Shown: positions 9,897-18,119, numbered from the stretch's first letter. The stretch: DNA of 35,154 bases from Bacillota bacterium (GCA_023395515.1 JAEWZB010000063.1:1-35154); one strand, 5' to 3'. Made by a program: numbers and translations. The notes: generated by a model from the letters alone, not told the origin.

Positions 9897-9929
9897 AAAC
9901 AGGTCTCCGGAAATTCCGAAGACCTGTTT
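9897..9929 (-). terminator. Rho-independent terminator of the PAS-AraC operon
   Basis: The arms AAACAGGTCT (9897-9906) and AGACCTGTTT (9920-9929) pair perfectly, extended inside by three more pairs. On the minus strand the hairpin is followed by TTTAATTTTG. It lies 20 bases past the AraC-type stop codon, and therefore also separates that operon from the PAS-only gene. Confidence 0.8.
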
Positions 9930-9948
9930 GATATCGCTGCCAGAGCGT

Positions 9949-10743
9949 TCAGTCCTGCTGTGCGTTTTTTCGATATTGGGATGGGGAAAACCCCGTCTTT
10001 CTTTTGAAAACTTTCGCAAAATGACCATTGTAGTCTAAACCGCAGGCGGCAAACGCCTGAGATATGGACAGGTTTGAATCCGATAATTTGTCTTTGATAC
10101 GGCTGATCTTAAATTTGACGTAGTAATCGTGCGGCGTCATCCCGGTATGCTTCTTAAATAGCCTTGAAAAATGGGTCCGGCTCAGCCCGGACGCTTTCGC
10201 CGTTTCGTTTATATTGAAGGCGTCCAGCCAGTTACTTTCTATGTATTCCTTCGCTCTCTCGATTTCCTCCTTGCCCCGGTAGACTCTTCTGACGGTCTGG
10301 ATGCCCACAACATATGCGACCTGTCCCGCATCATCAAAAATGGGGAAGGTCGTTATGGCCTGATACATGGCCTCCATATCGTAGTCTTGCCCACCAAAAC
10401 GCTCCGCCAAGACCTTCAAAGGAATCTTAATATCCGGACAATAAACCGTTTCTCCTTGAAATGCCCGCTGCAACACGCTGGGCGGAATTTCGGAGGCAAC
10501 AGCAGGGTCCGTTAAGACGTTATACTTTCCAATGATAGTTTCCTCAAGCAGTTCCCGGGTTATTCCATATTGCTTGCACACGGCCTCATTGACAAACACA
10601 GTAGTTCCGTCAGGGGCAAAAACGTGAATCATATAGGGGAACATCTCAATTACTTTGGCAAGTAATGCTTCCTTATCAGAATTAAAAAAGGATTGGAAGG
10701 AGTCCGCTAAAAGGTTTTGATTATCTTCAGGATTCGTCCTCAT
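9949..10743 (-). CDS. AraC-family transcriptional regulator with N-terminal PAS domain
   Basis: 264 residues, ATG 10743 after AAAAGGAG. Residues about 27-145 form a PAS domain (VIEMFPYMIHVFAPDGTTVFVNEAVCKQYG; TTFPIFDDAGQVAYVVGIQTV). Residues about 158-262 are the double helix-turn-helix of the AraC family (FNINETAKASGLSRTHFSRLFKK and LSISQAFAACGLDYNGHFAKVFKRKTGFSPSQYR, the second being the family signature). The ligand is unknown. The start overlaps the last 17 bases of the upstream small HTH gene, which suggests translational coupling. It is the best candidate for controlling the neighbouring surface-protein island, but that is inference from position. Confidence 0.93.
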   Translation of the reverse strand: MRTNPEDNQNLLADSFQSFFNSDKEALLAKVIEMFPYMIHVFAPDGTTVFVNEAVCKQYGITRELLEETIIGKYNVLTDPAVASEIPPSVLQRAFQGETVYCPDIKIPLKVLAERFGGQDYDMEAMYQAITTFPIFDDAGQVAYVVGIQTVRRVYRGKEEIERAKEYIESNWLDAFNINETAKASGLSRTHFSRLFKKHTGMTPHDYYVKFKISRIKDKLSDSNLSISQAFAACGLDYNGHFAKVFKRKTGFSPSQYRKNAQQD

Positions 10744-10924
10744 ATGCTATAACTCCTTTTGGCGAATTTTTCCGCGGGTCGGCAGGTTCTTGGGCATCAT
10801 TAGCATCCATGATTTTCCAAAAGCAAAGCACGCCTAGGATACGGTCTTGTGCATGGAGCCTTTGCACCCTCCTTGGAGAGATATCCCATTTAACAGCCGC
10901 TCCCCGCACAGTGATGTAATCCAT
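10727..10924 (-). CDS. Small helix-turn-helix protein, possibly frame-altered in the middle
   Basis: 65 residues from ATG 10924 (AGAGGTG ribosome site). A longer open frame to 10987 would start inside the -35 box, so this start is preferred. The N-terminus (YITVRGAAVKWDISPRRVQRL) is the excisionase/MerR-like HTH seen in many short Firmicute proteins. Members I remember continue RIPGAxRFGxSWMIPxDAxKPADxRK; here the segment reads LCFWKIMDANDAQEPADPRKN. Reading the same DNA one base over gives FGKSWM, so a +1 followed by a compensating -1 change seems to have scrambled about seven residues. It overlaps the AraC gene by 17 bases. DNA binding is likely if the fold survived. Confidence 0.75.
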   Translation of the reverse strand: MDYITVRGAAVKWDISPRRVQRLHAQDRILGVLCFWKIMDANDAQEPADPRKNSPKGVIAYEDES

Positions 10925-10958
10925 TGCAACACCTCTCATGTCATGAAGATATGCTTTA

Positions 10959-10987
10959 ATTATATACACTATTACGAATAGGTGCAA
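10959..10987 (-). promoter_or_regulatory. Sigma-A promoter of the HTH/PAS-AraC operon
   Basis: On the minus strand TTGCAC (10987-10982) and TATAAT (10964-10959) are 17 bp apart. The spacer contains a short dyad, CTATT-CGT-AATAG, which is a plausible operator for autoregulation by one of the two DNA-binding proteins encoded just downstream. Confidence 0.75.
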
Positions 10988-11140
10988 TGTGTAAGTCCGG
11001 GAAGGAAGATTAGATGCCGCCTGGTGCAGGAACTATACGTATCAATAATATCTGACAATATTAACTTTTTCTCTTTAATCCAGTTATGGGGGGAGGACTG
11101 AATTAATTCCCCCCTCCCCTCTAAAATTTCAAGTTATCTT

Positions 11141-11578
11141 TTACACTAATTCTTCCTCTTGTAAAAACTCCGCTAATAACTTAGCTGTAGTTCCGGTTAT
11201 TTTCAAGCAAGTCTTATGATGTTCCGGGGTTCCAAAAGGATTACGGTTTAGCGTCCGGCAACAAGTTGACTTAAATTGTTCTTTAAATATATCGTGAAAC
11301 TTATGCGCAGCCTCATAAGATGGTTTACGACTTCCGTCCTTATTAGTTCTGCCCTTCAATAAGTTTAACATCATCACTGATCCCACTAACGCTCCACAGG
11401 TACATCCCGATTGACCTAATCCCCCGCCAAAGCCAGTAAATATTTTAAGCATATCTTCATCCAATTCCGGTGCTACCTGGGGACGAAAAGTTAAAAATAT
11501 TGTTTCCGCACAATTATATCCTTCTCGAAAATAATTGCCAGCTTGATTACGAGCTTCTAGTACCATGTTTTCATCCAT
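11141..11578 (-). CDS. C_GCAxxG_C_C family redox protein
   Basis: 145 residues, ATG 11578 with AGGGAGGACTT upstream. The cysteine pattern is diagnostic: YNCAET near residue 22, GQSGCTCGALVG near 55-66, CC in KSTCCRTL near 105, and HKTCLKI near 122. This family has a C(x)nGCAxxG motif followed by two Cys clusters and is annotated as putative redox-active or metal-binding; no reaction is established. It is common in anaerobes. The Gly-rich FTGFGGGLGQSG segment around the central Cys is well kept. It is a single-gene unit with its own likely promoter, adjacent to a MATE exporter on the same strand. Confidence 0.88.
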   Translation of the reverse strand: MDENMVLEARNQAGNYFREGYNCAETIFLTFRPQVAPELDEDMLKIFTGFGGGLGQSGCTCGALVGSVMMLNLLKGRTNKDGSRKPSYEAAHKFHDIFKEQFKSTCCRTLNRNPFGTPEHHKTCLKITGTTAKLLAEFLQEEELV

Positions 11579-11625
11579 TTATAAGTCCTCCCTGCTGCTT
11601 CTTGCTCAAAATAATAATATTTTAA

Positions 11626-11654
11626 ATTATACACTAATTATTAGAACAGTTAAC
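11626..11654 (-). promoter_or_regulatory. Probable promoter of the C_GCAxxG_C_C gene
   Basis: On the minus strand a perfect TATAAT (11631-11626) lies 17 bp from GTTAAC (11654-11649), a weak -35. Its position, about 50 bases before the start codon, is suitable. Confidence 0.45.
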
Positions 11655-11666
11655 CCCCCGGTCACA

Positions 11667-13079
11667 CTACCACCGCAGCCAGGCCATAAATCTTCTTATA
11701 AAATACCCTCTTTGGAATAATAAGAGTACGGCTAATTTATTTTTAGTTTGTAATTCCCGCCATAAGTGTATCAGAGCCCCTAGAGCCAGAATGGTACAAA
11801 GTAATTCTGATACAGAAAATGATAGCCATACTCCATTTAAATTAAGATATTTAGGCAAGATCAACAGCAAAGGTAAAAAGAAAATTATTTGCCTGGCTAT
11901 GGATAAAAACATAGCAGTTGTACCTTTACCTAACGCTTGTAAAACCGTATATAAAATGTGCAAAGGTCCCATAAGCGGGAAAGTAAGAGTAGCTAACTTT
12001 AAAGCAGTTACTCCCATAATAGTTAAAGCCGGATCATCGGAAAAGAAGTCTACGATCCAGGTGGGATATTGGTGCAAAATAAAACAAATAATACTCATAT
12101 AAACCAAGGATAAGACGGAAGCCTTTATAAGCACTTCTTTGACCCGGTCAGGATTACCGGCTCCATAAGCAAAACCGGCAATAGGCATAGTCCCTTGTTG
12201 GAGGCCATAAACCGGCATATAGATTAAAGACCTCACCCTTAGAAAAATACCTAAAGCGGCTATGGCTGTATAACTAAATCCGGCTAAGATACGATTGAGA
12301 AAACCCATTAAAACAACCCCGGCTAGCTCTATAATCATTGTCGGTATGCCTACTTTATAAATACCATAAATTACACTAAGACTAGGTCTAAATCTTTTAA
12401 ACGACCAGGTTAATTGATCTCTTCTGCGTACAACAATAATAATTATTATGCAAGTATTAATAATCTGAGCGCAAACTGTAGCCATGGCCGCACCTTTAAG
12501 CCCATAACCGGGCAATGAACCTAGTCCAAATATAAAAATAGGATCAAAAAGGACATTTAAGCCCATACCAAATAAGGATACCAGTATAGGCAGGAAAGTA
12601 TTACCTTCCCCTTGAATTATGTTACCTAAGTTCATGGGGATAAAAGTAAATATACATCCGGTCAATATAATTTGTAAAAACTCGCGGCTAAGATAAAAGG
12701 TATCAGAAGTACAACCAAAAATTATTAGTAAATCATCCATGTAGTGATTTCCTATGTAGGCGAAAATAATTCCATAGCAAATACTTAAAATGATTCCGTG
12801 CCAAGCGATATTATCAGCTAATTTTACATTTCCACTGCCTAAAGTTCTGGCAATTAGAGAGGTTAGCCCTATCCCGGTAGCAGAAGCTAAAGAAATAATT
12901 AATACTTGGATAGGAATCGTAATAGTTAAAGCTGCTAAAGCTGCCGAACCTAATTTGGCTACAAAAAATGTATCAATAATGCTGAACATGGAGTAGATAA
13001 CCATACCAAGCATAGGAGGAAAAGAAAGTTGCAAAAGCAGCAGACCTACACTCTGGTTAGCCATATCATGTTTATTCAA
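11667..13079 (-). CDS. MATE family efflux transporter
   Basis: 470 residues from TTG 13079, chosen because AAAGGAGGAGGG lies about eight bases upstream and the product then begins NKHDMANQSV, matching the usual short N-terminus. The longer open frame from 13172 would overlap the promoter. The protein is almost entirely hydrophobic with about 12 transmembrane segments in two homologous halves (first half LLLQLSFPPMLGMVIYSMF; second half IYGIYKVGIPTMIIELAGVVLMGFLNRIL). MATE proteins export cationic drugs or metabolites driven by Na+ or H+. The substrate cannot be told from sequence. It is transcribed away from the NCS2 permease, with the structured element between them. Confidence 0.93.
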   Translation of the reverse strand: MNKHDMANQSVGLLLLQLSFPPMLGMVIYSMFSIIDTFFVAKLGSAALAALTITIPIQVLIISLASATGIGLTSLIARTLGSGNVKLADNIAWHGIILSICYGIIFAYIGNHYMDDLLIIFGCTSDTFYLSREFLQIILTGCIFTFIPMNLGNIIQGEGNTFLPILVSLFGMGLNVLFDPIFIFGLGSLPGYGLKGAAMATVCAQIINTCIIIIIVVRRRDQLTWSFKRFRPSLSVIYGIYKVGIPTMIIELAGVVLMGFLNRILAGFSYTAIAALGIFLRVRSLIYMPVYGLQQGTMPIAGFAYGAGNPDRVKEVLIKASVLSLVYMSIICFILHQYPTWIVDFFSDDPALTIMGVTALKLATLTFPLMGPLHILYTVLQALGKGTTAMFLSIARQIIFFLPLLLILPKYLNLNGVWLSFSVSELLCTILALGALIHLWRELQTKNKLAVLLLFQRGYFIRRFMAWLRW

Positions 13080-13142
13080 TTCATAATCCCTCCTCCTTTC
13101 CAAACTATGTTGCAGGTATAAGTAATAGTATTTTTTAGCCGG

Positions 13143-13172
13143 ATTAACTGTAAAACTAGATCTCACTGTCAA
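13143..13172 (-). promoter_or_regulatory. Probable promoter of the MATE gene
   Basis: On the minus strand a perfect TTGACA (13172-13167) is 18 bp from GTTAAT (13148-13143). It lies about 65 bases before the TTG start and 17 bases from the edge of the inverted-repeat element. Confidence 0.55.
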
Positions 13173-13189
13173 AAACCTGCTTTAATCAT

Positions 13190-13396
13190 GTTGAATGTAT
13201 AAATATGTAGGCGCCGTTTGACGTAGCATGAGGATACACCCTGCGAAGGCGAAAGAAGAAAGGGGGAGAGCCTCACGGACGAGGCGAGCGGGCCACTGAA
13301 CAGGATGTGACTTTGGCCCGGTACCCCTTTCTTCTTGAGACAAGCAGTTGGTGTTTCCCATGCGAAGTCTGGCAACAGAATATTTATACATTCAAC
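13190..13396. repeat. 207-bp inverted-repeat element with nested helices (structured RNA or MITE-like)
   Basis: The ends GTTGAATGTATAAATAT (13190-13206) and its exact reverse complement (13380-13396) form a perfect 17-bp terminal inverted repeat. Inside, further helices nest: GCAT/ATGC with ACACC/GGTGT, a 13-bp perfect pair AAGAAGAAAGGGG / CCCCTTTCTTCTT, CGGGCCA/TGGCCCG and GCCTC/GAGGC. The interior is much richer in GC than the flanks. No convincing protein is encoded: open frames on the minus strand have no ribosome site and look random. It occupies the divergent MATE/NCS2 intergenic region (13080-13502). Either a structured RNA or a non-autonomous mobile element would explain it; I do not recognise a known family. 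Confidence 0.75.
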
Positions 13397-13502
13397 TAAC
13401 GAAGAATAAGTTTTTACAGTAGAATCAAAACTAGATTTAAATAATAAATACTCAAACAACCGCAAATTATAATAACGCCAATTGAAAAAAGGAGGTTTTA
13501 TC

Positions 13503-14828
13503 TTGGAAAAAACATCTGCCCTGGATAGGTTTTTTAAGCTTAGTGAAAGAGGAACTGACGTAAATACTGAAATAGTGGCGGGACTTACTACTTTTGTTAC
13601 CCTGGCTTATATAATTTTCGTTAATCCTAATGTATTAAGTGAGGCGGGAATTCCCAAAGAAGCAGCTATAGCTGCCACCATACTGGCTACAGTTGGTACC
13701 ACCCTTTTAGTAGGGTTATTTGCTAACCTGCCCATGGCCTCAGCTCCCGGCCTGGGTTTGCAAGCCTTCTTTACCTACACAGTAGTATTGGGCATGGGAC
13801 TTACCTGGCAAACTGCTTTAGGGGCAGTTTTTGTGTCGGGAGTAGTATTCTTTATTTTGACTATAACGGGGGTACTGCAATACATAGTCAGGTCCATACC
13901 GGAAGTATTAAAAATCTCCATTAGTGTGGGAGTCGGCCTTTTTATAGCTTTTATCGGGTTAAGAGCTGCGGGAGTAGTAGTTGAAAACCCTAATACCTTA
14001 GTCTCTATTGGGGATGTTACAGAACCGGCCGTTATCTTAAGTCTGTTAGGAGTTTTTGCCGCCGGTATATTAATAGCTAAAAACGTGCGGGGCGGACTGC
14101 TTTTATCCATTCTAGGTACTACCGTAGTAGGCATGCTTTTGGGAATATTTGATTCCCCTAAATCGGTAGGTGATGTTATTAGCCTCTCTTTTCCCCGAAT
14201 AGATGCTACCTTTGGGCAGCTTGATTTAATGGCCGCCGTAAAATATGGTCTGATATCAATAGTATTCAGTTTCACTATTGTGGAAATGTTTGATAATATC
14301 GGTACTTTAATCGGGTTAAGCCGCCGGGCTGGTTTAATGGATGAAGAAGGACGTATTCCTAATCTAAACCGCTTCCTGATGGCTAACTCGATTGGAACTA
14401 TGTGGAGTGCTATAGTAGGTACTTGTACCGTTACCACTTATGTGGAAAATGCCTCCGGAATAACAGAAGGAGGAAAAACTGGTTTAACCGCAGTAGTAGT
14501 AGCAATTCTTTTTGCTCTTACTATATTTTTTGCTCCTTTAGTTACTCTCATCCCTGGTTATGCTACCGCCCCGGCTTTAATTATCATTGGAGCTTTGATG
14601 ATACAAGGAGTAAAAGATATTGATTTCGCGGAATTCTCGGATGCCTTGCCGGCTTTTTTAACTATAATTCTCATGCCTCTTACTTATAATATTGCTCAAG
14701 GCATAGCTTTTGGCTTTATTTCTTATGCCATTATAAAGCCCTTAACCGGCAAAGCTAAAGATGTACACTGGCTAGTTTATATAATTGCCATCGCGTTTAT
14801 TATTAACTTCGCCTTAAGATTAGCCTAA
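13503..14828 (+). CDS. NCS2 family purine permease (AzgA/PbuG-like)
   Basis: 441 residues from TTG 13503, which follows AAAAGGAGG by six bases; an upstream TTG at 13482 would place that ribosome site inside the gene. The N-terminal TFVTLAYIIFVNPNVL and the PGLGLQAFFTYTVV motif identify the AzgA-like branch of NCS2 transporters, which import hypoxanthine, guanine or adenine with protons. The family motif usually reads GLNAFF; here Asn is Gln, which could alter specificity. About 12-14 membrane segments, with the second conserved motif near FTIVEMFDNIGTLIGL. A degraded purine-deaminase-type gene follows, consistent with a purine salvage role. I saw no purine riboswitch upstream. Confidence 0.92.
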   Translation: MEKTSALDRFFKLSERGTDVNTEIVAGLTTFVTLAYIIFVNPNVLSEAGIPKEAAIAATILATVGTTLLVGLFANLPMASAPGLGLQAFFTYTVVLGMGLTWQTALGAVFVSGVVFFILTITGVLQYIVRSIPEVLKISISVGVGLFIAFIGLRAAGVVVENPNTLVSIGDVTEPAVILSLLGVFAAGILIAKNVRGGLLLSILGTTVVGMLLGIFDSPKSVGDVISLSFPRIDATFGQLDLMAAVKYGLISIVFSFTIVEMFDNIGTLIGLSRRAGLMDEEGRIPNLNRFLMANSIGTMWSAIVGTCTVTTYVENASGITEGGKTGLTAVVVAILFALTIFFAPLVTLIPGYATAPALIIIGALMIQGVKDIDFAEFSDALPAFLTIILMPLTYNIAQGIAFGFISYAIIKPLTGKAKDVHWLVYIIAIAFIINFALRLA

Positions 14829-15104
14829 TTACGCTACAAAAAAGAAATCGGCAGTCTGGAGGTGGGCAAAAAAGCTGATATAGTAGTAGTGGATATTAAT
14901 AATTGGCATAGCCAACCTAAAGATGCCGCCAGTGTTTATGCCCATCTCGTTTATCAGGCTTATGCTACTGATGTATGTCAGACTATAGTAGATGGAAAGC
15001 TGGTGATGACTAAGGGCGAAATGCTGACTATCGATGAACTGCAAGTTAAGGCTAAAGCCTCAGAATCCCTAAAAAGAGTTCGGGAACGGGTAGGCTTACT
15101 TTAA
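14829..15104 (+). pseudogene. C-terminal remnant of an amidohydrolase (MtaD/guanine-deaminase-like)
   Basis: Immediately after the permease stop and in the same frame, about 91 codons read as the end of an amidohydrolase: KKEIGSLEVGKKADIVVVD is the conserved C-terminal beta-sandwich motif of the ATZ/TRZ/MTA-SAH deaminase group, followed by VYQAYATDVCQTIVDGKLV. The whole TIM-barrel catalytic part and its metal-binding His residues are missing. A GTG at 14862 with GGAG upstream could be called as a start, but would make only an 80-residue tail, so I treat this as debris. Its stop overlaps the comEC stop codon region by four bases, tail to tail. Confidence 0.85.
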
Positions 15105-17392
15105 TCTTTAATAAAGCTTTCTATTTGTAATCTAGTACCGTCACTTTCAATATAAATAAGACCCCCTTGATCAGTTCTTAGGGGAATAGTTCCATGGTCC
15201 CTCAACTGCTCTAGTATTTCCCCGTGGGGGTGCCCAAAAGCATTATTTTTACCGGCTGATATAACCCCATATTTAGGAGAAGTCTTTTGGTACAAATCAG
15301 GAACTAAGGAATTCTTGCTGCCATGGTGGGGAATCTTTAAGATAGTGACCGGAGCTAGATTATAATTGGCCAGCATTCTCTCAATCCCGGCCTTTTCAAT
15401 ATCTCCCGTTAAAAGCATGGAAAAATGATGATATTCAGCTAAGAGTACTATTGACTCGTCATTATCACTACTTTTACCATAGTTACTTGCATCAGGGTGA
15501 ATTACCTGCAGGGCAAAATCAGGCTCTATCTTTAAAACCTGTCCCTTTGCTAAAGGGATTACCGTAGATTTTTGCCGGTGGGCTATAGTTTTTAAATACT
15601 TATACTTTTCCGAATTCCTTAAAGTATGAGGTATACCTATATTTTGCACCGCCACTTCCCTTAAAACAGTTTCCAACCCCCGTAAATGGTCAGTATCAGG
15701 GTGGGTATTAATAGCTAAATACAAATTCCTGATCCCCCGGTGGTTTAGATACGCTAATACCTTTCTTTTGCCTACGTCACTAAAATCACTCCCGCCCCCG
15801 TCAATTAAAATAAACTTGCCTTGGGGGCTTTTTATCAGGATACTATCTCCTTGGCCCACATCTATTATTGCTACTTCCAGTTTTCCTTGATTATAAAAAC
15901 TAGCCGGTAAAGTGATAATTACCATAAAAATAACTATTAACCCTAAACCAGCTATGGCAGCAGGGTAATTGGCCCTTTTATTAAAATAAAAAATGATTAA
16001 AGCCCAGCCTATAAAGTAAATAGCTATAATCAGTAAACTAGGAGTTGCTACATGGATATAAGCTAAGGGAATATTAACTAACCAGCTATTTATGGCTTGG
16101 ACTAATTCAATAAGGGCAGCGGCAGGAATTGCCAGCAAAGTAAATAGAGTTTTAGAAAATAATAAAACCGTCATAGCAGCAAAGCCTAGTAGCACAATCA
16201 GACCTAAAATATATCCTAAAACAATATTGCTGATTACCGAGATAGAAGAAAACAGATTAAAGTGATAAGCGATAAATGGTATAGTAGGAATCTGGGCACA
16301 TAAAGGGATAAGCAGATAATCTATAACTTTATTTTTCATGGGTAAACCAGCTTTTATGAGTGGATACAGGTAAACTAAACCCCAAGTCGCCGCAAATGAA
16401 AGTTGAAAGCCTATTTTAAAGGGGGCATAAGGATCAATTATAATAATTATTAATCCCGCCCAGCCCATACTATCTAAGAGGCTTTTTTCCCGTTTAACAT
16501 ATAAAGCTAAAAGGCCTAAAGCCCCCATTATACTGGCCCGTATTACAGTTATAGGCCAACCTACCAGAGTGCCGTAAATGAAAAGTACGGTTAAGCTTAC
16601 ATAGAATTTAGTCCGGGATGATAAGCTTACTAATGACATAATTCCGTGGCAAAAAATTATTAAAAAACCGACATGAAGACCTGATACCGAAAATACATGG
16701 ACTATTCCGGTTTTTTGATAATCCTCATATTCATTGGGGTCAATATTATCTATTTTCCCAATCAGCATACCTAATAAAATACCGGCCGCTTCCTGGCCCA
16801 TAATATCATTAGATAATGATTCCAGCTTTTCACGGTAATTATTACTAAGTTTATATAAAATATTAGGGTTTCGGCTAAGAATGGTAAGGTTATCGGCTTC
16901 CTTAAGATTAAAGATATAATAAATTTTCTCCCGGGCCAAATACGTCTTATAATCAAACTCTCCCGGATTGCCGGGGGGCTCGGGAACGGTTAATTTGCCT
17001 TGGATCTCCACCAAATCCCCTTTTTTTAATTTAGGATCAAAATTGCTAAATACCTGAACCTTTTGCCGGTAATAAGATTGATCTTCAGTCTTTAATATAA
17101 AACTACCCCGCTCGACCTTATAGGAAGGGAAATTAACTACATAGCCGGTTAGTTTATATTCATCATAATCAGGCAAGCTTGCAGGGATAGGCATCAAGGA
17201 GAAATTGAAGAAAATTAAGGCGACTAAGCCGGTAAGGGCTAAAACTAATAAATCTGGAGCAGTTTTTTTATTTATGAACAAATAGATTATAGCACCGGAA
17301 AATAATAATAAGCCGATTAGAAAATAATCATAATAGGCGGCCCATAAAGCTATTAATACCATAATAAAGGTTAAAAACCATGATCTGACCAT
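15101..17392 (-). CDS. comEC: DNA internalization competence protein ComEC/Rec2
   Basis: 763 residues from ATG 17392. N-terminal membrane helices and a DUF4131/OB-like domain (about 20-170) are followed by the polytopic competence domain (about 220-480; VFSVSGLHVGFLI is its signature) and a C-terminal metallo-beta-lactamase-like domain (about 510-763) with VGQGDSILI and the metal-binding HPDTDH (about 562-567). It forms the channel that takes single-stranded transforming DNA across the membrane; the MBL domain is thought to degrade the non-transported strand. Full length with catalytic motifs intact, so it should be functional. It starts one base after the comEA stop, forming an operon. No comEB was seen between them, as is usual in Clostridia. 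Confidence 0.96.
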   Translation of the reverse strand: MVRSWFLTFIMVLIALWAAYYDYFLIGLLLFSGAIIYLFINKKTAPDLLVLALTGLVALIFFNFSLMPIPASLPDYDEYKLTGYVVNFPSYKVERGSFILKTEDQSYYRQKVQVFSNFDPKLKKGDLVEIQGKLTVPEPPGNPGEFDYKTYLAREKIYYIFNLKEADNLTILSRNPNILYKLSNNYREKLESLSNDIMGQEAAGILLGMLIGKIDNIDPNEYEDYQKTGIVHVFSVSGLHVGFLIIFCHGIMSLVSLSSRTKFYVSLTVLFIYGTLVGWPITVIRASIMGALGLLALYVKREKSLLDSMGWAGLIIIIIDPYAPFKIGFQLSFAATWGLVYLYPLIKAGLPMKNKVIDYLLIPLCAQIPTIPFIAYHFNLFSSISVISNIVLGYILGLIVLLGFAAMTVLLFSKTLFTLLAIPAAALIELVQAINSWLVNIPLAYIHVATPSLLIIAIYFIGWALIIFYFNKRANYPAAIAGLGLIVIFMVIITLPASFYNQGKLEVAIIDVGQGDSILIKSPQGKFILIDGGGSDFSDVGKRKVLAYLNHRGIRNLYLAINTHPDTDHLRGLETVLREVAVQNIGIPHTLRNSEKYKYLKTIAHRQKSTVIPLAKGQVLKIEPDFALQVIHPDASNYGKSSDNDESIVLLAEYHHFSMLLTGDIEKAGIERMLANYNLAPVTILKIPHHGSKNSLVPDLYQKTSPKYGVISAGKNNAFGHPHGEILEQLRDHGTIPLRTDQGGLIYIESDGTRLQIESFIKD

Positions 17393-17393
17393 A

Positions 17394-17999
17394 TTACTTT
17401 ACAGAAATACTATCTTTGATAGCCTCAAACTTCTTATCCCCAATACCGCTGACATTTTTTATCTCATTTATATCTTTAAAGGGGCCTTGCTTGTTTCTAT
17501 AATCAATTATCCGCTGGGCTAAAGCAGGTCCAATGCCGTTTAAAGTCTCTAATTCACTGGCAGCAGCTTTATTTATATTAATTTTAGCCGAACTGTTATC
17601 AGGTAAACTGGGGAGAACCTCTTCTCCTGCCCCTTCTTCCCCTGCCTTAGGTATATATATGGTTTCCTCATCTTCAATTATCCTGGCCATAGGAATTTGC
17701 CCGGCTTCAGCCTCGGGTAGCAAACCGCCGGCTTTTTCAAGGGCTTCATAAAGCCGGGACCGGGCAGGTAAGGTGTAAATCCCCGGATTTACTACGGCCC
17801 CACTGACAAAAACTACAATATCCAGTTCTGGTGCGGTACTCTCTTTCTGACTAATATCATCATCTTCCTGAAGAAGGATTAATTCATCAGGCAAAGCCTG
17901 CTTATGGGCCATTCTTTGAGCATACCAATTCCCCGCCCCAAAGGCTAATATTAAAACCGCAATCATTACGCCTATTAACCTTTTATCATAATTTTCCAC
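17394..17999 (-). CDS. comEA: Competence protein ComEA (SLBB + helix-hairpin-helix)
   Basis: 201 residues from GTG 17999 after GGGGTGAT. One N-terminal membrane anchor (about 8-28), then an SLBB domain (about 60-122; VFVSGAVVNPGIYTLP), a linker, and a C-terminal pair of helix-hairpin-helix motifs (about 137-199; ININKAAASELETLNGIGPALAQRII and NVSGIGDKKFEAIK) that bind double-stranded DNA without sequence specificity. ComEA is the membrane DNA receptor that hands DNA to ComEC, encoded one base downstream. All parts are present, so an intact uptake pair is predicted, although the pilus genes are outside this window. Confidence 0.96.
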   Translation of the reverse strand: MENYDKRLIGVMIAVLILAFGAGNWYAQRMAHKQALPDELILLQEDDDISQKESTAPELDIVVFVSGAVVNPGIYTLPARSRLYEALEKAGGLLPEAEAGQIPMARIIEDEETIYIPKAGEEGAGEEVLPSLPDNSSAKININKAAASELETLNGIGPALAQRIIDYRNKQGPFKDINEIKNVSGIGDKKFEAIKDSISVK

Positions 18000-18098
18000 T
18001 TAATCACCCCACTGCAAAATTCGCCATTTTTTGTTAATTTCCTTTTAAACTTAAAGAAAACAATTATTGTAATAAGGTATATTTAATAAGTTGAACAC

Positions 18099-18119
18099 AT
18101 ATAGCTATAATGGCTATAT
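18099..18119 (+). promoter_or_regulatory. Palindromic operator overlapping a -10 box of the toxin-antitoxin operon
   Basis: The arms ATATAGC (18099-18105) and GCTATAT (18113-18119) are perfect inverted repeats around TATAATG. The TATAAT (18106-18111) is a good -10 box in the centre, with no clear -35. An operator over the -10, 25 bases before the antitoxin start, is the usual arrangement for autorepression by type II antitoxins. Confidence 0.6.

Noticed and set aside
11084..11125. Terminator after the C_GCAxxG_C_C gene
   Set aside because: The G/C runs can pair loosely (GGGGAGG/CCTCCCC) but the loop is long and there is no T-run on the minus strand.
13261..13340. Cobalamin riboswitch, because of a GGCCACTG string
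   Set aside because: The other conserved boxes of the B12 element are missing and the helices present do not match its fold.
13169..13465. Minus-strand open frame of 98 codons across the inverted-repeat element
   Set aside because: No ribosome site, no family resemblance, and it simply translates the structured element and the MATE promoter.
13397..13502. Purine riboswitch in front of the NCS2 permease
   Set aside because: The conserved junction sequences and loop-loop kissing hairpins are not seen.
13775..14437. 220-codon open frame antisense to the NCS2 permease
   Set aside because: It mirrors the codon pattern of the transporter, lacks a ribosome site and resembles nothing.
14862..15104. 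Independent 80-residue protein after the permease
   Set aside because: It is only the C-terminal cap of an amidohydrolase, without catalytic residues, and homology begins upstream of its GTG.
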